Part shown: one piece after another, positions 1-10,649 of the stretch
How the letters are laid out: each line of letters begins with the position of its first letter
How positions within the stretch are numbered: position 1 is the stretch's first letter
DNA from: Bipolaris cookei
Lineage: Eukaryota; Ascomycota; Dothideomycetes; Pleosporales; Pleosporaceae
Direction: 5' to 3'
Length of the DNA: 64,000 bases
Assembly: GCA_002286855.1 (NCBI GenBank)
Contig: NRSV01000079.1
Span: forward strand, 62,001-126,000
Notes under the pieces: generated by a model
Seen by the model: only the letters and a program-made list of their open reading frames with translations
Told to the model about the DNA's origin: nothing
The model's database searches: none
Made by a program: the position numbers and the translations under genes

Positions 1-626
1 GCGGCAGCTAGCTGCGCGGCACGTGCCTCACGCTCCTTTGCCCTTGCTATCTTGGCCACCTCACGCTCTGCCTTTGCCTCTGCTTGAAGCTGCTTTCGGC
101 ATGCGGCAGCAGCAGCACGTGCCTCTCTATCCTGCTCTTTTTGGAGTTTTGCTGCCGCCTCTTCTTGTTGTTGTATGGCGTCACGCTCCCTAGCCTCTCT
201 GACTGCCCGAGGGCTCCATACAACTGCCAGACTCTAGTACTCTTGGTGTTGTTGCAAATCCAAAACCTTGTTATGCTTTTTCTTGCGTTTTTTAGTGGTG
301 ATTGCATGGCGTAATTGCTCGTTTTCAAGGTGTAGGAGCTCGTTGTTGACTTGGAGTGAATGGAAAGCCTCTTTCACCCGTTTTGCCGCAATTGTAGACG
401 TATCTGGTGCCACAGCTTCAACCAAATTGACGAGGTGTCTGTATGTATCTCTATCACCATGGTCTCCAACTTCTATATCTGTATTGGGTGGCGGAGAGGA
501 GCTAACGAGACGATTGAGGACGACTTCGGCGTTGCGCGGATGAACTCCTGTAGCTGCAAAACTGCTCAGTATATTATCAGATGTGAATGCAGATGTATAC
601 GCAGCCCAAAATAACTCTAGAAAGTC

Positions 627-1260
627 ACTTTTCTGCATTTCTAGCAAAGCTTGACTGCGGTGGAGGAACTCATCCAGTTCTTTGCCGTACGCAGTAGTCA
701 GAGGCCCAAACACCGCAATATCGAGTGGTTGAAGCCGGTGAGAGGAGTGAGGAGGCAGTACAGCGAGTAGAATCCGGTGGGCATCGCAGTAATCGATGAA
801 GGAAGGTGTCACGTGGCTTCCGTGGCCGTCAAGTAGTAGAAGCCTCCAGTCCCGCTTTGCCTTCTCTTTTGTTTTGCGGTCAAAGACTTGTTCAAGCCAG
901 GCCAGCCCAATATCATTATTACTCCACCCAGAGGGCGTTGAGCAGCAAAATAGCTGGTGTTTTCCTACTTCAAGGTCGCGTAACCAACTATCTCGAAGCC
1001 CACTCTTGCCTTGATAGACGATGACGGGATCTACCCAGCTTCCATCAGCGCAGACGCAACCCATAACTGTAATCCAGTTTCTATTACCATCTTGGATAGA
1101 TGCTGACACCTTCTTCTTATCCCAAAGAGGCCTTGAAAAGACTCTCTTAGACCGTGAACATATACCAAGGAGAAAGCCCTTTTCATCCATATTGTAGATA
1201 TTATATGGCTTAATATCGTATTTATCGAGTTTTTCGTGAAGGAGACAGAAGTAGTTACGG
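627..1260. repeat. Copy A of a 634-bp direct duplication flanking the gap
   Basis: Matches 1725-2358 at a constant offset of 1098. The only difference I found is C at 964 versus T at 2062 (Gly versus Glu in the transposase). Copy A ends exactly at the gap and copy B begins exactly at it. Confidence 0.9.
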
Positions 1261-1724
1261 NNNNNNNNNNNNNNNNNNNNNNNNNNNNNNNNNNNNNNNN
1301 NNNNNNNNNNNNNNNNNNNNNNNNNNNNNNNNNNNNNNNNNNNNNNNNNNNNNNNNNNNNNNNNNNNNNNNNNNNNNNNNNNNNNNNNNNNNNNNNNNNN
1401 NNNNNNNNNNNNNNNNNNNNNNNNNNNNNNNNNNNNNNNNNNNNNNNNNNNNNNNNNNNNNNNNNNNNNNNNNNNNNNNNNNNNNNNNNNNNNNNNNNNN
1501 NNNNNNNNNNNNNNNNNNNNNNNNNNNNNNNNNNNNNNNNNNNNNNNNNNNNNNNNNNNNNNNNNNNNNNNNNNNNNNNNNNNNNNNNNNNNNNNNNNNN
1601 NNNNNNNNNNNNNNNNNNNNNNNNNNNNNNNNNNNNNNNNNNNNNNNNNNNNNNNNNNNNNNNNNNNNNNNNNNNNNNNNNNNNNNNNNNNNNNNNNNNN
1701 NNNNNNNNNNNNNNNNNNNNNNNN
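1261..1724. other. Assembly gap (464 N)
   Basis: All bases are N. The 634 bases on each side of the gap are near-identical copies of each other, so the gap probably joins two contig ends that overlap, and no sequence may be missing. Confidence 0.95.
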
Positions 1725-2358
1725 ACTTTTCTGCATTTCTAGCAAAGCTTGACTGCGGTGGAGGAACTCATCCAGTTCTTTGCCGTACGCAGTAGTCAGA
1801 GGCCCAAACACCGCAATATCGAGTGGTTGAAGCCGGTGAGAGGAGTGAGGAGGCAGTACAGCGAGTAGAATCCGGTGGGCATCGCAGTAATCGATGAAGG
1901 AAGGTGTCACGTGGCTTCCGTGGCCGTCAAGTAGTAGAAGCCTCCAGTCCCGCTTTGCCTTCTCTTTTGTTTTGCGGTCAAAGACTTGTTCAAGCCAGGC
2001 CAGCCCAATATCATTATTACTCCACCCAGAGGGCGTTGAGCAGCAAAATAGCTGGTGTTTTTCTACTTCAAGGTCGCGTAACCAACTATCTCGAAGCCCA
2101 CTCTTGCCTTGATAGACGATGACGGGATCTACCCAGCTTCCATCAGCGCAGACGCAACCCATAACTGTAATCCAGTTTCTATTACCATCTTGGATAGATG
2201 CTGACACCTTCTTCTTATCCCAAAGAGGCCTTGAAAAGACTCTCTTAGACCGTGAACATATACCAAGGAGAAAGCCCTTTTCATCCATATTGTAGATATT
2301 ATATGGCTTAATATCGTATTTATCGAGTTTTTCGTGAAGGAGACAGAAGTAGTTACGG
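1725..2358. repeat. Copy B of the 634-bp direct duplication
   Basis: Second copy of 627-1260, running from the first base after the gap. It is most simply explained as unmerged overlapping contig ends rather than a real tandem duplication. Confidence 0.9.
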
Positions 2359-2943
2359 TAATCTTCTCTATTATCAGCTATACAGCGATCCCGATCAATA
2401 CCCGTGGAGGTTTTGTTGGTAATAGCATCGCGGTGCCTTCGCAAGAAACGCGTAACCCAGCTATCTGATGGCTCCCATGGCGCAAGTGCCGCGACATATT
2501 TTTTGATCATAGCTCTTGAAGGTGGTAGTACGTGGGCAGATAGTCTCTGTATATGCTTTACAAGGTGTTCCTCCTGTGGGGGAGTGAGCAATGAATGGTT
2601 TTTGGCGGCGGCTTCACGGGACTGGCGTTGGCGGTGGTGTCGGCGCGTCAAAGTTGACACTGGAAATCCATACTTTTTTGCGACTTGGCGGTATGAAAGT
2701 TGACCTTCTGCATCTTACGAATCGATATCTGCAATGGCTTTTGCAATAGCTGTCATGGTTGTGGAGATATTACGCGTTGAAACTGGTGGGTTCCTGTTTT
2801 GGTGATGCAGTCGGGTGTTGCGTTCCGAGATGGTGTTGCAGCATTGACCACCTACACTAGTACCTGTTAGCTATCAATGTAGCCGCTGACCTGATCATAG
2901 TCCTGGATTGGCAGTATGTTTACGAGCATTTTTACGTGAAATG

Positions 2944-3628
2944 ACCTCAACGAAAAGTTCTCAAAAGGAAGATGCGCTGGCACGCCAGATGAACAATGGA
3001 AAATCACCTTCAGCCTCTATTTTGCATACTTGGTAGATGTGGTTACTGATCTTGCAAGTAAGTCGGAAAAACTCAATGGAGCTTTGCAAGGCCATGCTGA
3101 CAGCTCCAGCCATATTTCTTCCTCTGTTTCTCATATGGAAGTTGCAGATGCCTAGGAAGCGGAAGATTGTAATCTTCATACTATTTGATAGTGGCTTCTT
3201 TTGCATAGTTTTCGCTACACTCCGTGTCATACAACTGGGCGTTGATCATCGCGGTACAACAACAATACCAGAGCCTGATTGGTCATTGTTGTGGACAATA
3301 GTGGAGTGCGCAATCGGTACGTCGATCATGAAAACTTTTGCAAAGACCTCCACATATGTCGCTAACACAAAGTTCAGCCATCATTATTGCATGTTCTCCC
3401 GCCTTTGCAGCCCTGGTCCGTGAACGAATTATCACCATACCGGGACCAGCATACGATAAACAAGGCTACATCAAACAAGGATCTGATGAGGTGGAGTTGA
3501 ATAGCATAGCCGGCTCTGCAAGACAACAAAGACAAGAGGTTCAAGATCCATATGAGTGTTTTCACAACAGTCAGGAAGAGCTTACAAGAACCGCTGAACA
3601 CACTGCGGTCGTGCGGGCTGTTAGCTAG
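2944..3628 (+). pseudogene. 5'-truncated rhodopsin-domain (SAT4/PTH11-like) membrane protein
   Basis: Three exon-like blocks join in frame: 2944-3057, 3104-3316 and 3378-3628, across GT-AG introns 3058-3103 and 3317-3377. Spliced, they give the C-terminal half of the fungal rhodopsin domain. Visible are a transmembrane block ending VVTDLA, the next helix TPAIFLPLFLIWKLQM, the basic loop PRKRK, another helix (FILFDSGFFCIVFATLRV), then WSLLWTIVECAIAIIIACSP, the family's signature last helix, and a polar tail. The four or so helices that should precede are missing: the frame upstream meets several stops (for example 2892-2894, 2898-2900 and 2937-2939). The relic sits directly beside the dead transposon, which may have cut it. 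Splice sites still look good, so a shorter transcript is possible. Confidence 0.6.
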
Positions 3629-4292
3629 GCTGAGCAAATATGTAATTATGAAATAAAACAGCAAAAGTAGGCGTCCATAATCTATCAGATTACAACGCAG
3701 AAAGAATCGATCGTTGGTAAAATGAAATATGTCCATCTAAATCAACGCCCTCCCAGCTTAAAATCAAGAATCCTCGAATATATAAGTGAGGCCATCCCGT
3801 TTAACAACACACACACGAAGAAACACAACCCCCAGTCTTGGCATCTCCGTACGACTCTCGCATTAACTCCGATATTCCGATCAAACTATTTTATGAAAAC
3901 AAAACCCCCCTTACAAACGCATAAAGTCCCGAGTACTCGTGTTCATAATACCACCGCAGCTATAAATCCTCAAGTTTAAACATAACAAAACCCCCTTCCT
4001 CACCATATTATCACCCAAACAAAACATTAATATCACAGCATGACTCGAACCAGACATCACCAAGCAGAAAAAAAAGGCGTAAATATCGAACAGCATCTTC
4101 AATTGTCACCCGCAATATAGGCTACTGGCAGCCATCTAGGTTCGGTATGTACCACCAACTTCTGTAAAACGCCTCTACTTTTCTGTCCCGTATTAATTCG
4201 GACTGATCTTTATATAATAAACATATGTGCAAATCTCCCTCGATATCCTCACACCATTGCTATCGCACTGATGCACTCACGCGCTGAAGCGC
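3629..4292. other. Intergenic spacer, no gene seen
   Basis: A/T-rich spacer between the rhodopsin relic and the 3' end of the small secreted protein gene. No reading frame with family features was seen. The part nearest 4292 should hold the 3' UTR of the minus-strand gene. Confidence 0.5.
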
Positions 4293-4650
4293 TTACGCGC
4301 CAGGAGTGCGACGGCACAGGGGACGGCCGCGCTCCAAAGTGTTGGGGTCGCAGGTGAGGCGGCTGTCTTCGATGCAAGTTAATTGTGCGCCGCCTGTTTG
4401 TACTGATTAGTTTCTTTTTCCTCGCTGCTAATGAACCAAAAGGTTTGGGGTGCTTGGACTTACAGTTGTTAATGTTGTCAGGCACGCAACGACCGGTTTG
4501 ACCATTGACGTTGCACACATCCTGCTTCAAGCTCGTGTTTGCGATGCAGCACGCGCCGTTGGGGACGGGGCGGTTGGCATTTGCGCCCTGAGGCATGGCG
4601 GCTGCAAGAGCAGAGAGTGCGAGGATGATGGCGGAGGTGGTGAATTTCAT
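4293..4650 (-). CDS. Small secreted cysteine-rich protein (effector candidate)
   Basis: Exons 4464-4650 and 4293-4393 are joined over a GT-AG intron (4394-4463, donor GTAAGT), giving 95 aa. Residues 1-18 form a classic signal peptide (hydrophobic IILALSALAAA). The mature protein is short and polar and holds eight cysteines at about 34, 35, 46, 55, 63, 69, 77 and 89, enough for four disulfides. The splice restores cysteine 63 and an even cysteine count. Reading through the intron instead gives a basic tail without cysteines. The Cys spacing starts with a CC doublet but is not the hydrophobin pattern, and I do not recognise a named family. Size, secretion, cysteine content and the repeat-rich, gene-decaying surroundings resemble fungal effectors or small antimicrobial proteins. 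The function is not known. Confidence 0.75.
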
Positions 4651-5476
4651 TTTGAAATACTTTGTGGTTGCGAAGTGAGGTTAAGAGTGAATAATGTTTA
4701 TGACAAGGTAGATTAAGGAGTTAAAGACCGACCAGCGGAAAAGCGAAGAATTGAATAGAAAGAGGAGAATAGAGGAGTAGACAAAGTCTGAGGCTGAAGA
4801 TGCTGATGAGGCGATTCTCCAGGCGCTCCAAGGCCACCTTCTTATACTTGCAACCTGAAGGAACAGGCGGATTGCTGCCTCGGCAGGAAATTCCTCACGA
4901 TGCATTGCTTCGCGCGCCGCAACACCCGTTCACCGCACGCTCTTCGAGACCGAATCGCCGACTACCAAAAATATTGAGACCATCGAGACAAACACAAAAC
5001 AGCAAGGTCGGCTGTAAAGGCCTGGAAAGTACGGCGGAGTAGCCGCATCGGGCGCCGTAAACCCGGCGCAAGAGAGAATGTCGTTCATGCTGCTCAGGCG
5101 CGCGGGCGAGAAAGGCAGTACACGATACGCAGATCATACAGGGACGCCAGCAGGTGGCTTCCTTCGAGGCTTCGAGACGTTGGAAGAGCACAGGGAGGCG
5201 CCAATATATGAAACTGTTATGCTGTTTAGGTGGCGGGTTTGAAACGTTAGTCTCCGCTGCAACACCCACATTGGCAGGTGACTGGTGTTACCCACTCTTC
5301 TATGCGGACAACACGGGCTTGGAAGATACCTGCTTCATGGTTGTTCTTGTGACTGGGCGCGTGGAGAGAACTGTTGTGATTGTACCATGCAAACGTTCAA
5401 TTATGCATGTTGTCTATCTTTCTCATACCAGCACCCCTTAGTATCCAGGCACTCGGCTGTCCATTAAGCTGGCATA
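4651..5476. other. Spacer with promoter of the secreted protein gene
   Basis: No convincing gene. Open frames here (for example the minus-strand one at 4895-5269) lack recognisable domains and look like chance frames. The left part should hold the upstream region of the minus-strand small secreted protein gene. Confidence 0.4.
4841..4846 (-). promoter_or_regulatory. Possible TATA element of the small secreted protein gene
   Basis: Reads TATAAG on the minus strand, about 190 nt upstream of the ATG at 4650. The distance is plausible for a fungal promoter plus 5' UTR, but it rests on this motif alone. Confidence 0.25.
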
Positions 5477-7040
5477 TCAGGGAAGATAGAAGTCTCCCTG
5501 CGCTCCTGCTTCCACCTTCAAAGTATCAATAATGAGGTATTGATCCAGCTCCTCCTGCGTCAGAAGCGACACATTCTTCATCTTGTCCACCACCCCCTTG
5601 CTCCGTAGCACCTGGGGAACAAGGCTTTCATGCACACGCCACTTCACAGGCCTGAGGTATTTGCTATACCATCTAGCAAAGTCATCGACAATAGATGCAA
5701 TAGTGGAATCGAATCGAACACCATAGTCCATTCCCAAAAATCATCTCGCACATCTTATACGCAGCGCGGAACAAGACTCTTTTATCGAGAGGCATATGCC
5801 ACACATAGTGTCGATTCTCAATAAGAAGATCTAGCCCAAAGTGAAGCAGAGTCGCATCCAGGAACGGCGAACCCCTTACCTTACAAGAAAAAATGCAGTG
5901 CAAGTCGTTGAAAAGGTAAACAAAAGCTCGTAATTGCGACCGAACTCCTGTCTACTCAATCAGCGCCACACTATCATGACTCATATGCCGCACAATCGCT
6001 AGGTCCGGATCCGAAAAGATAAAACTGCTTCGGGTGCGCAGGTGATGAATCATGAAATTCGTGGCACTCACGCACAAGATGAGCATTTTGAAATGCGAAT
6101 CTGGCGCTGTGTCGTCGGTTATCCATCCGCTCCAGAGTGTTTTGTCGTTGTAGGATATATTTATTATGATTGCGCGAGCTTGCTCATACAGCATTGGTAT
6201 GCATGTGCCGAATCCCTCTTGAGACTTGCGTTCGGCAAGAAGTGTGATGTCAACGATGTGTATTAGCACCTCAAAGAATGTTGATTCGGTAGCGACATTG
6301 CGCGGAACTAGAATCGAAGCCTCTATGTCCCGAGCTTGTTGTACATCTAGAGTACCAAAGATTGAAATTTCGTTCGGAGGTCCGTGAAGCATGCGGAAAT
6401 GTTCTAGCGAAGTGCAGATAACTGATGCGGGATAGTCTGAATTGACGTGAATGCGGACGCTCAAGCCATGTTCCCCAGTGTTTACTCTATACTCCTTATC
6501 GGTTATCCTATTTCAATAAAGCTCACCTGGCACTCTTCGCAGTACGTGTGCGAGCTCGACTATTCTTAGAGCCGAGATGAGGCTGCTGAGTTGGCTGGCC
6601 GGGATGAGAATTATCTATCGCTCGTGCATGCCCATGGACCAAAAGCCTCTGTAAAACGGGGCACATATCGAGGTCTTTAAGAAGAGTTTTATGCGGATGT
6701 GCATAATACCAGGAGGCGGGTTCTGAGTTGAATCTAAGTCTACAACAATCATCTCAAGGAATGCAGATGCCCATTGGATCAAAAGGTATGCGCAGTCCAT
6801 GTCCACGATTACCCATTTGTTTGAACAGTTAAATACAGTGCGATCAATCGTATACATATTCTTGTTGACGTGAAGCACTTGTGTCTGGATCGCCGGCTTG
6901 AACCCGTGTTTGAGTGGCCATTTTGTTCTGGGTAATTTAGTTATCATGCCAACAGTGTTGTGCAGAGCCAGTAGCTCCTCCATAGTTTGGTAGCATATCT
7001 CTTTTGGTAAGATATCTAGACGGCTTTTTTCAGAATTCAT
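5477..7040 (-). pseudogene. F-box/2EXR-like hypothetical protein, inactivated by stops and a frameshift
   Basis: From ATG 7038-7040 one frame runs to about 5745 and reads as a single protein of about 430 codons broken by only three stops: TAG at 6615-6617, TGA at 6513-6515 and TAG at 5952-5954. Each fits a sense-strand C-to-T change (CAG or CGA). Around 5740-5750, near a run of T and G (ATTTTTGGGAATGG), the frame jumps by one base and continues to the stop at 5477, for about 520 codons in all. The N-terminus (SRLDILPKEICYQTMEELL, then AIQTQVLHVNKNMY) resembles the leucine/proline start and VNRQIY-like motif of the large fungal family of F-box or 2EXR proteins. I found no introns that would remove the stops. 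The rest is unrecognised. Confidence 0.65.
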
Positions 7041-7583
7041 GTTGAAAGCGGCAGAGTGGTGGAGCTGCTGTAGATACTGTTAGAGAAAGACAGAATATCG
7101 GGACTGGAAAGCTGCCGTGCTGTGATAAGTGGCTGAGGGGGGAACGTTATCCTAAATAAAAGGATTAATGAACTGAGAGCAAATCTTTGAGTTAATGAGT
7201 GTGCGCAGTACATGGCATGGGTGTGAAACACAAGATATTGTGAACACTTGTGGTTTGAATGAATGACAAAGCCCATGGAAACCGAAAGGAACAGACGCCT
7301 TTTACACCCGGACCCCGTTTGTCGCAACCGCGGTAATGTCCCGGGATGAACAATTGTTGATCGTTGAAGCAACAGAGTACTGACATGACTTATTTTTATG
7401 GAGAAAAAAATGATGCCGAAAAGCGCGACGCAGCAACGCATCAGTGGCGATGTCATGGGGATACAATGACGAGACAAACTGCAAAAGCAGCGCAGCTTTC
7501 TCAGCAAATAAAACACGAAAAAAACTTCTAATATCTAATTTATGACTATTCTTGCAAGTCGGTTATCAAGACATCCAATTCCT
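7041..7583. other. Spacer, no gene supported
   Basis: The minus-strand open frame at 7037-7516 has no domain, is low in complexity and sits where the promoter of the pseudogene would be. I see nothing else. Confidence 0.4.
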
Positions 7584-8607
7584 CTACTTCTCAAACTGCC
7601 CCGCCCCCAACATCCCCTTCAAATCCATCTTCAGCAATCCCTCCTTCTCAATCTCCTCCTTCCTCTTCACCAACTCCTCCACATCCCAATTCGCACTCAC
7701 AAACCCACCACCAAGAAACTTCCTATCGACACCTTCCCAGCCCGCGAGCCAAACCCCCACACCGCCCACCAGCTCCGGTGTATCCAGCGCAAACCGCTTA
7801 AACGAATCAATCGTCATCTCCGTATCCACAACGCCCGGATGCAAAGCTACAGCAAATACATGCGGGTTCTCAGCTGCAACGTACGTCATGAGTTGCAGGA
7901 CGGTGAGCTTGGATATGCCGTAGGCGCTCAGAGAAGGGAAGACTTCGTATGCAGCGCCGGTGGTCAAGGTGATTATTTTTGCGGGGGTGTCGGCGGAGGG
8001 CAGATGCTGGAGGAAGGATTGGGTCATTAGGAATGTGCCGCGGGTGTTGAGGGTCTGTTGAGGAGACTGGTTAGAAAGGGGGATTCAAAGATGATAGGCG
8101 GAGAGACGTACGATTTCGTCCCACCAGGCTGCTTGATCGACGTCTTTGACGGGCCCAATGGCTTTGAAGAGGCCGGCGTTGTTTACGAGGACGTCGGCGT
8201 GGCCGTATTTTTCTTTGACCTTTTCGTAGAGTGTTGCGACGGATTTGGGGTCCGCAATGTCGGTAGGGACGGACAGAATTTCAACGTCGAGGTGAGATGT
8301 AACGATTGATTTTGCGACTTGTTCGAGCTTGTCTGCACTTCGAGCCACGAGGACAATTGCTTTGGCGCCTGCAGCAGCGAATGATGGTACAAAGGCCTGA
8401 TCGGTCAGCTATAACAATAAAGTAGGCCTACAATCAAGCTGCACACACTCGAGCTCCTAGCCCTTGGCTAGCGCCAGTGATGATGATTACTTTGCCCTGT
8501 TGAGAAAGCGAGCTTTGCTTGGGATCAATCGCTGGATAAACATCCCGATGTACGACCGGAACAAACTGCTGGGCCTTTACGAAGTGGTCTACAGGAAGGT
8601 CCTCCAT
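7584..8607 (-). CDS. Short-chain dehydrogenase/reductase (SDR)
   Basis: Three exons, 8449-8607, 8112-8396 and 7584-8054, with introns 8397-8448 and 8055-8111, give 304 aa. The first exon ends in the nucleotide-binding glycine motif TGASQGLGAR. The second carries VLVARSADKLEQ, the acidic DI at the adenine site and NNAG. The third holds the active-site YGISK and PGVVDTEM. The position normally held by the catalytic serine, 13 residues before the tyrosine, is Thr (ITLTTGAAY). I infer this is a tolerated variant. No signal peptide or membrane segment is evident, so it is probably a soluble NAD(P)-dependent oxidoreductase. The substrate is unknown. It lies next to two regulator genes and a CoA-transferase on the same strand, so a metabolic role with local regulation is possible but unproven. 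Confidence 0.88.
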
Positions 8608-8998
8608 TGTTGCCGTTGTGATGTGTGCTGCTGAACCAAAGATAAGGTGGTCAAGGGGAGATGCAGTAGGAACTGAGGATAGATGTTGCTGGGTAGTTAT
8701 GATACCATCACATCATGGCATCTTATACTTTGTTTCTCCCTCAATATTGTACATTATTAATGCCGTCGCTGTAGTCTTCGTTGGTGCAGCCATTCGTAAT
8801 CGTTACTGAGCTCCTCCGCAGCAGTATAAAGAGCAATTTTACAGTCGGTCCTAAAGGGCAAACGTCACGACGAAAGCTTTGAAATACAAGTGGTAACGCT
8901 CGATAGTACGATTCAAGATATCGCGGCTGGAGATGTGGTTACCAATAAGTGCAAGGTGCTGCTGCAATTACAGGGATGTCCTCGTTCCTAATCTAGTA
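8608..8998. other. Intergenic spacer
   Basis: Contains the upstream region of the SDR gene and the 3' end region of the next minus-strand gene. No coding frame seen. Confidence 0.5.
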
Positions 8999-10649
8999 CT
9001 AGTGCTCCTCCTCCATATCAGCCGCAAAAGCTTCTAAAATGCCCATTGGAACGCTATCAGGTCGCGCATTGTTTGACCGGTGGTGATTGACAATTTGCAT
9101 GACTTCTTCTCGAATTAGGTCATCGGTACCTGCAAATATTTTCTCTACCCATAAAACATCTTTGACAATTTTCATCAGTCCGTCCCACTCTTGCAGCTGC
9201 ATGCCACTCATCAAGATGCCGAGCATTAAAACGAATTGACTTCTTTCGGCCAAGTCCTTCGTCTCGATGGCGGCGAAGTAAATGGCCCAGATGAGCAAAG
9301 GCTTGAGTTCGTTCCATTCAATCATGTTTTCCAAGAGAACAAGCAATAAATTGCGGGATATAGCGGAGGTTCGGACCGGTGATTGGCCGAGTGCTCTCCA
9401 GAACGGCGATAGGAAAAGTAGCGTTCCGAGCCGACAAACCTCTTCCATGACATGTTCCCGGCTGTTGCCTTGGTGTAGGGGCCGGATAGAAAGTAGACGG
9501 TAGATGGTCGGCTCCATCCAGCTGCCGCTCGTGATTGCAAGCATGAGTTGTCTCTCGTTGAACATGCGATCAAGCGATATCAGCTGGACTATATCATCGA
9601 ATATTGTGATCCAGTCTAGTTGCATGGGTAGCTGGTGCTTCCACAACAAAGAGACGGCGTTGACAGGCCGTGGTGAGTTTGGCGGCGATTTGGAGTCCAT
9701 AAGCCATTGTGATGGCATAGGAACAATGGGAATATGGTCTTGAAAGAAGCTTCCTATAAGATCTCCCCTATTCATGTCTTTAGCATGTTGCTGTTAAGTT
9801 GGGTTTTATTCCGATGGCTTACCAGCTTACTGTAACTCGCAGGAAATCTGTTGTGATGGAATCATAACCCCCTCTAAGCTGCACCATTCTTGCTAGTGCA
9901 TCAGCGTGCTTCTGCCAGACATCACCCGCAAAGTTCCCTAGCAAAGCCTGATTCCTGTCAGTTGTCTTCCAGGATTATTCTGCACAAGCTGCTTACTTGA
10001 TGAATCATGAAGGAAACCACGGAACCTATGAGCTCATCGCTCTGATGCATCTTCGGATCCTTCATCATCTCAGTGGTGTGACGCAGAGCTTTGTGATGAT
10101 GTTTTAGCGCAACAGCATCGTCTTGCGAAGGAAAATATCCGTGGTGCTTTTCGAACAAGAAGTTTTGAGAATTGGCAAGCATATTGTAGAAAGCAGGTAT
10201 GTAGCTGAGTCCAACAGGATACCAAGAACCTCGCAGAACAGTAGGATGGTTGTTATCCTCGGTGGTAAGAACTACTCACTGTCAGAAAGGAGACACGGTA
10301 ATTTCGGAACACACCTACCATTAGCCAGCAGGGCCCGTTCAGAATCATCAAGTTCGACAGGATAAGGGCCAAAAGGATCGAGTTGGCCGCCACCGAAGCG
10401 ATCAACATGCATGCGGCTCTCGGATGGTTTGCGGAACTCGAGGACGATCTCATGACGTGCTCGTTTTGTCTTTGGCTTTCTCCTCGCCTTGCCCACCTCA
10501 GTCATGGCCAGACGGCGGATTCGAAGCTGCGTCTCCTCATTTTTGAGGTCATCAGGGTGCTGAAGATTCACAAAGTTAAAGCTCGGTTTGGTAGAGCGAT
10601 CCATGGCGCCGGAAAAAGCTCGCTGAGTATGTTTCGTCATCGCTCGCAA
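8999..10649 (-). CDS. Fungal transcription-factor-domain protein without a zinc cluster
   Basis: Four exons, 10319-10649, 9997-10229, 9831-9947 and 8999-9790, with introns 10230-10318, 9948-9996 and a very short 9791-9830 (40 nt), sum to 490 aa in frame. The N-terminus has FNFVNLQHPDDLKNEETQLR followed by a basic KARRKPKTKRAR stretch. The middle shows GNFAGDVWQKHADALARMVQ and then LRGGYDSI, the typical core of fungal-specific transcription factor domain proteins (DUF3468/Fungal_trans_2 type). The C-terminal half is helical and hydrophobic, as in that domain. No Cys6 DNA-binding cluster is present at the start, as in many Dothideomycete members. It could be a regulator acting through partners or a degenerated transcription factor. 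The exon 1/2 junction is the least certain. Confidence 0.75.

Larger units (their letters stand above)
1..2756 (-). pseudogene. Pogo-type (DDE_1) transposase, decayed, cut by window start
   Basis: The longest open stretch reads 2660 to 234 on the minus strand. It shows the pogo/Fot1-type transposase core: a Tc5-like helix-turn-helix region (SDSWVTRFLRRHRDAI), then DDE-type motifs YNMDEKGF, LLLDGHGSH and PPHSSHRLQPLD with the three acidic residues kept. The same frame continues on both sides through stops. Upstream, an ATG at 2756 opens a psq-like N-terminus that meets TAA at 2715-2717 and then resumes as QLSYRQVAKKYGFP. Downstream, TAG at 234-236 is followed in frame by the family's charged tail (AVVWSPRAVREARERDA and an Ala/Glu/Lys/Arg coiled stretch) up to base 1. 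Both stops could come from CAA or CAG by C-to-T change, as RIP would produce. A gap and a duplicated segment lie inside. The element is almost certainly inactive. The terminal inverted repeats could not be located. Confidence 0.85.

Noticed and set aside
1236..1742. Plus-strand 168-aa frame across the gap
   Set aside because: Nearly all its residues are unknown because they come from N bases. It is not evidence of a gene.
5477..7040. Reading the stops as a non-standard genetic code or as introns
   Set aside because: Other genes in the window use all three stops normally, and no GT-AG pair removes the stops while keeping frame, so inactivation is simpler.
7037..7516. Minus-strand 159-aa frame
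   Set aside because: No domain, biased composition, and it overlaps the promoter side of the pseudogene.
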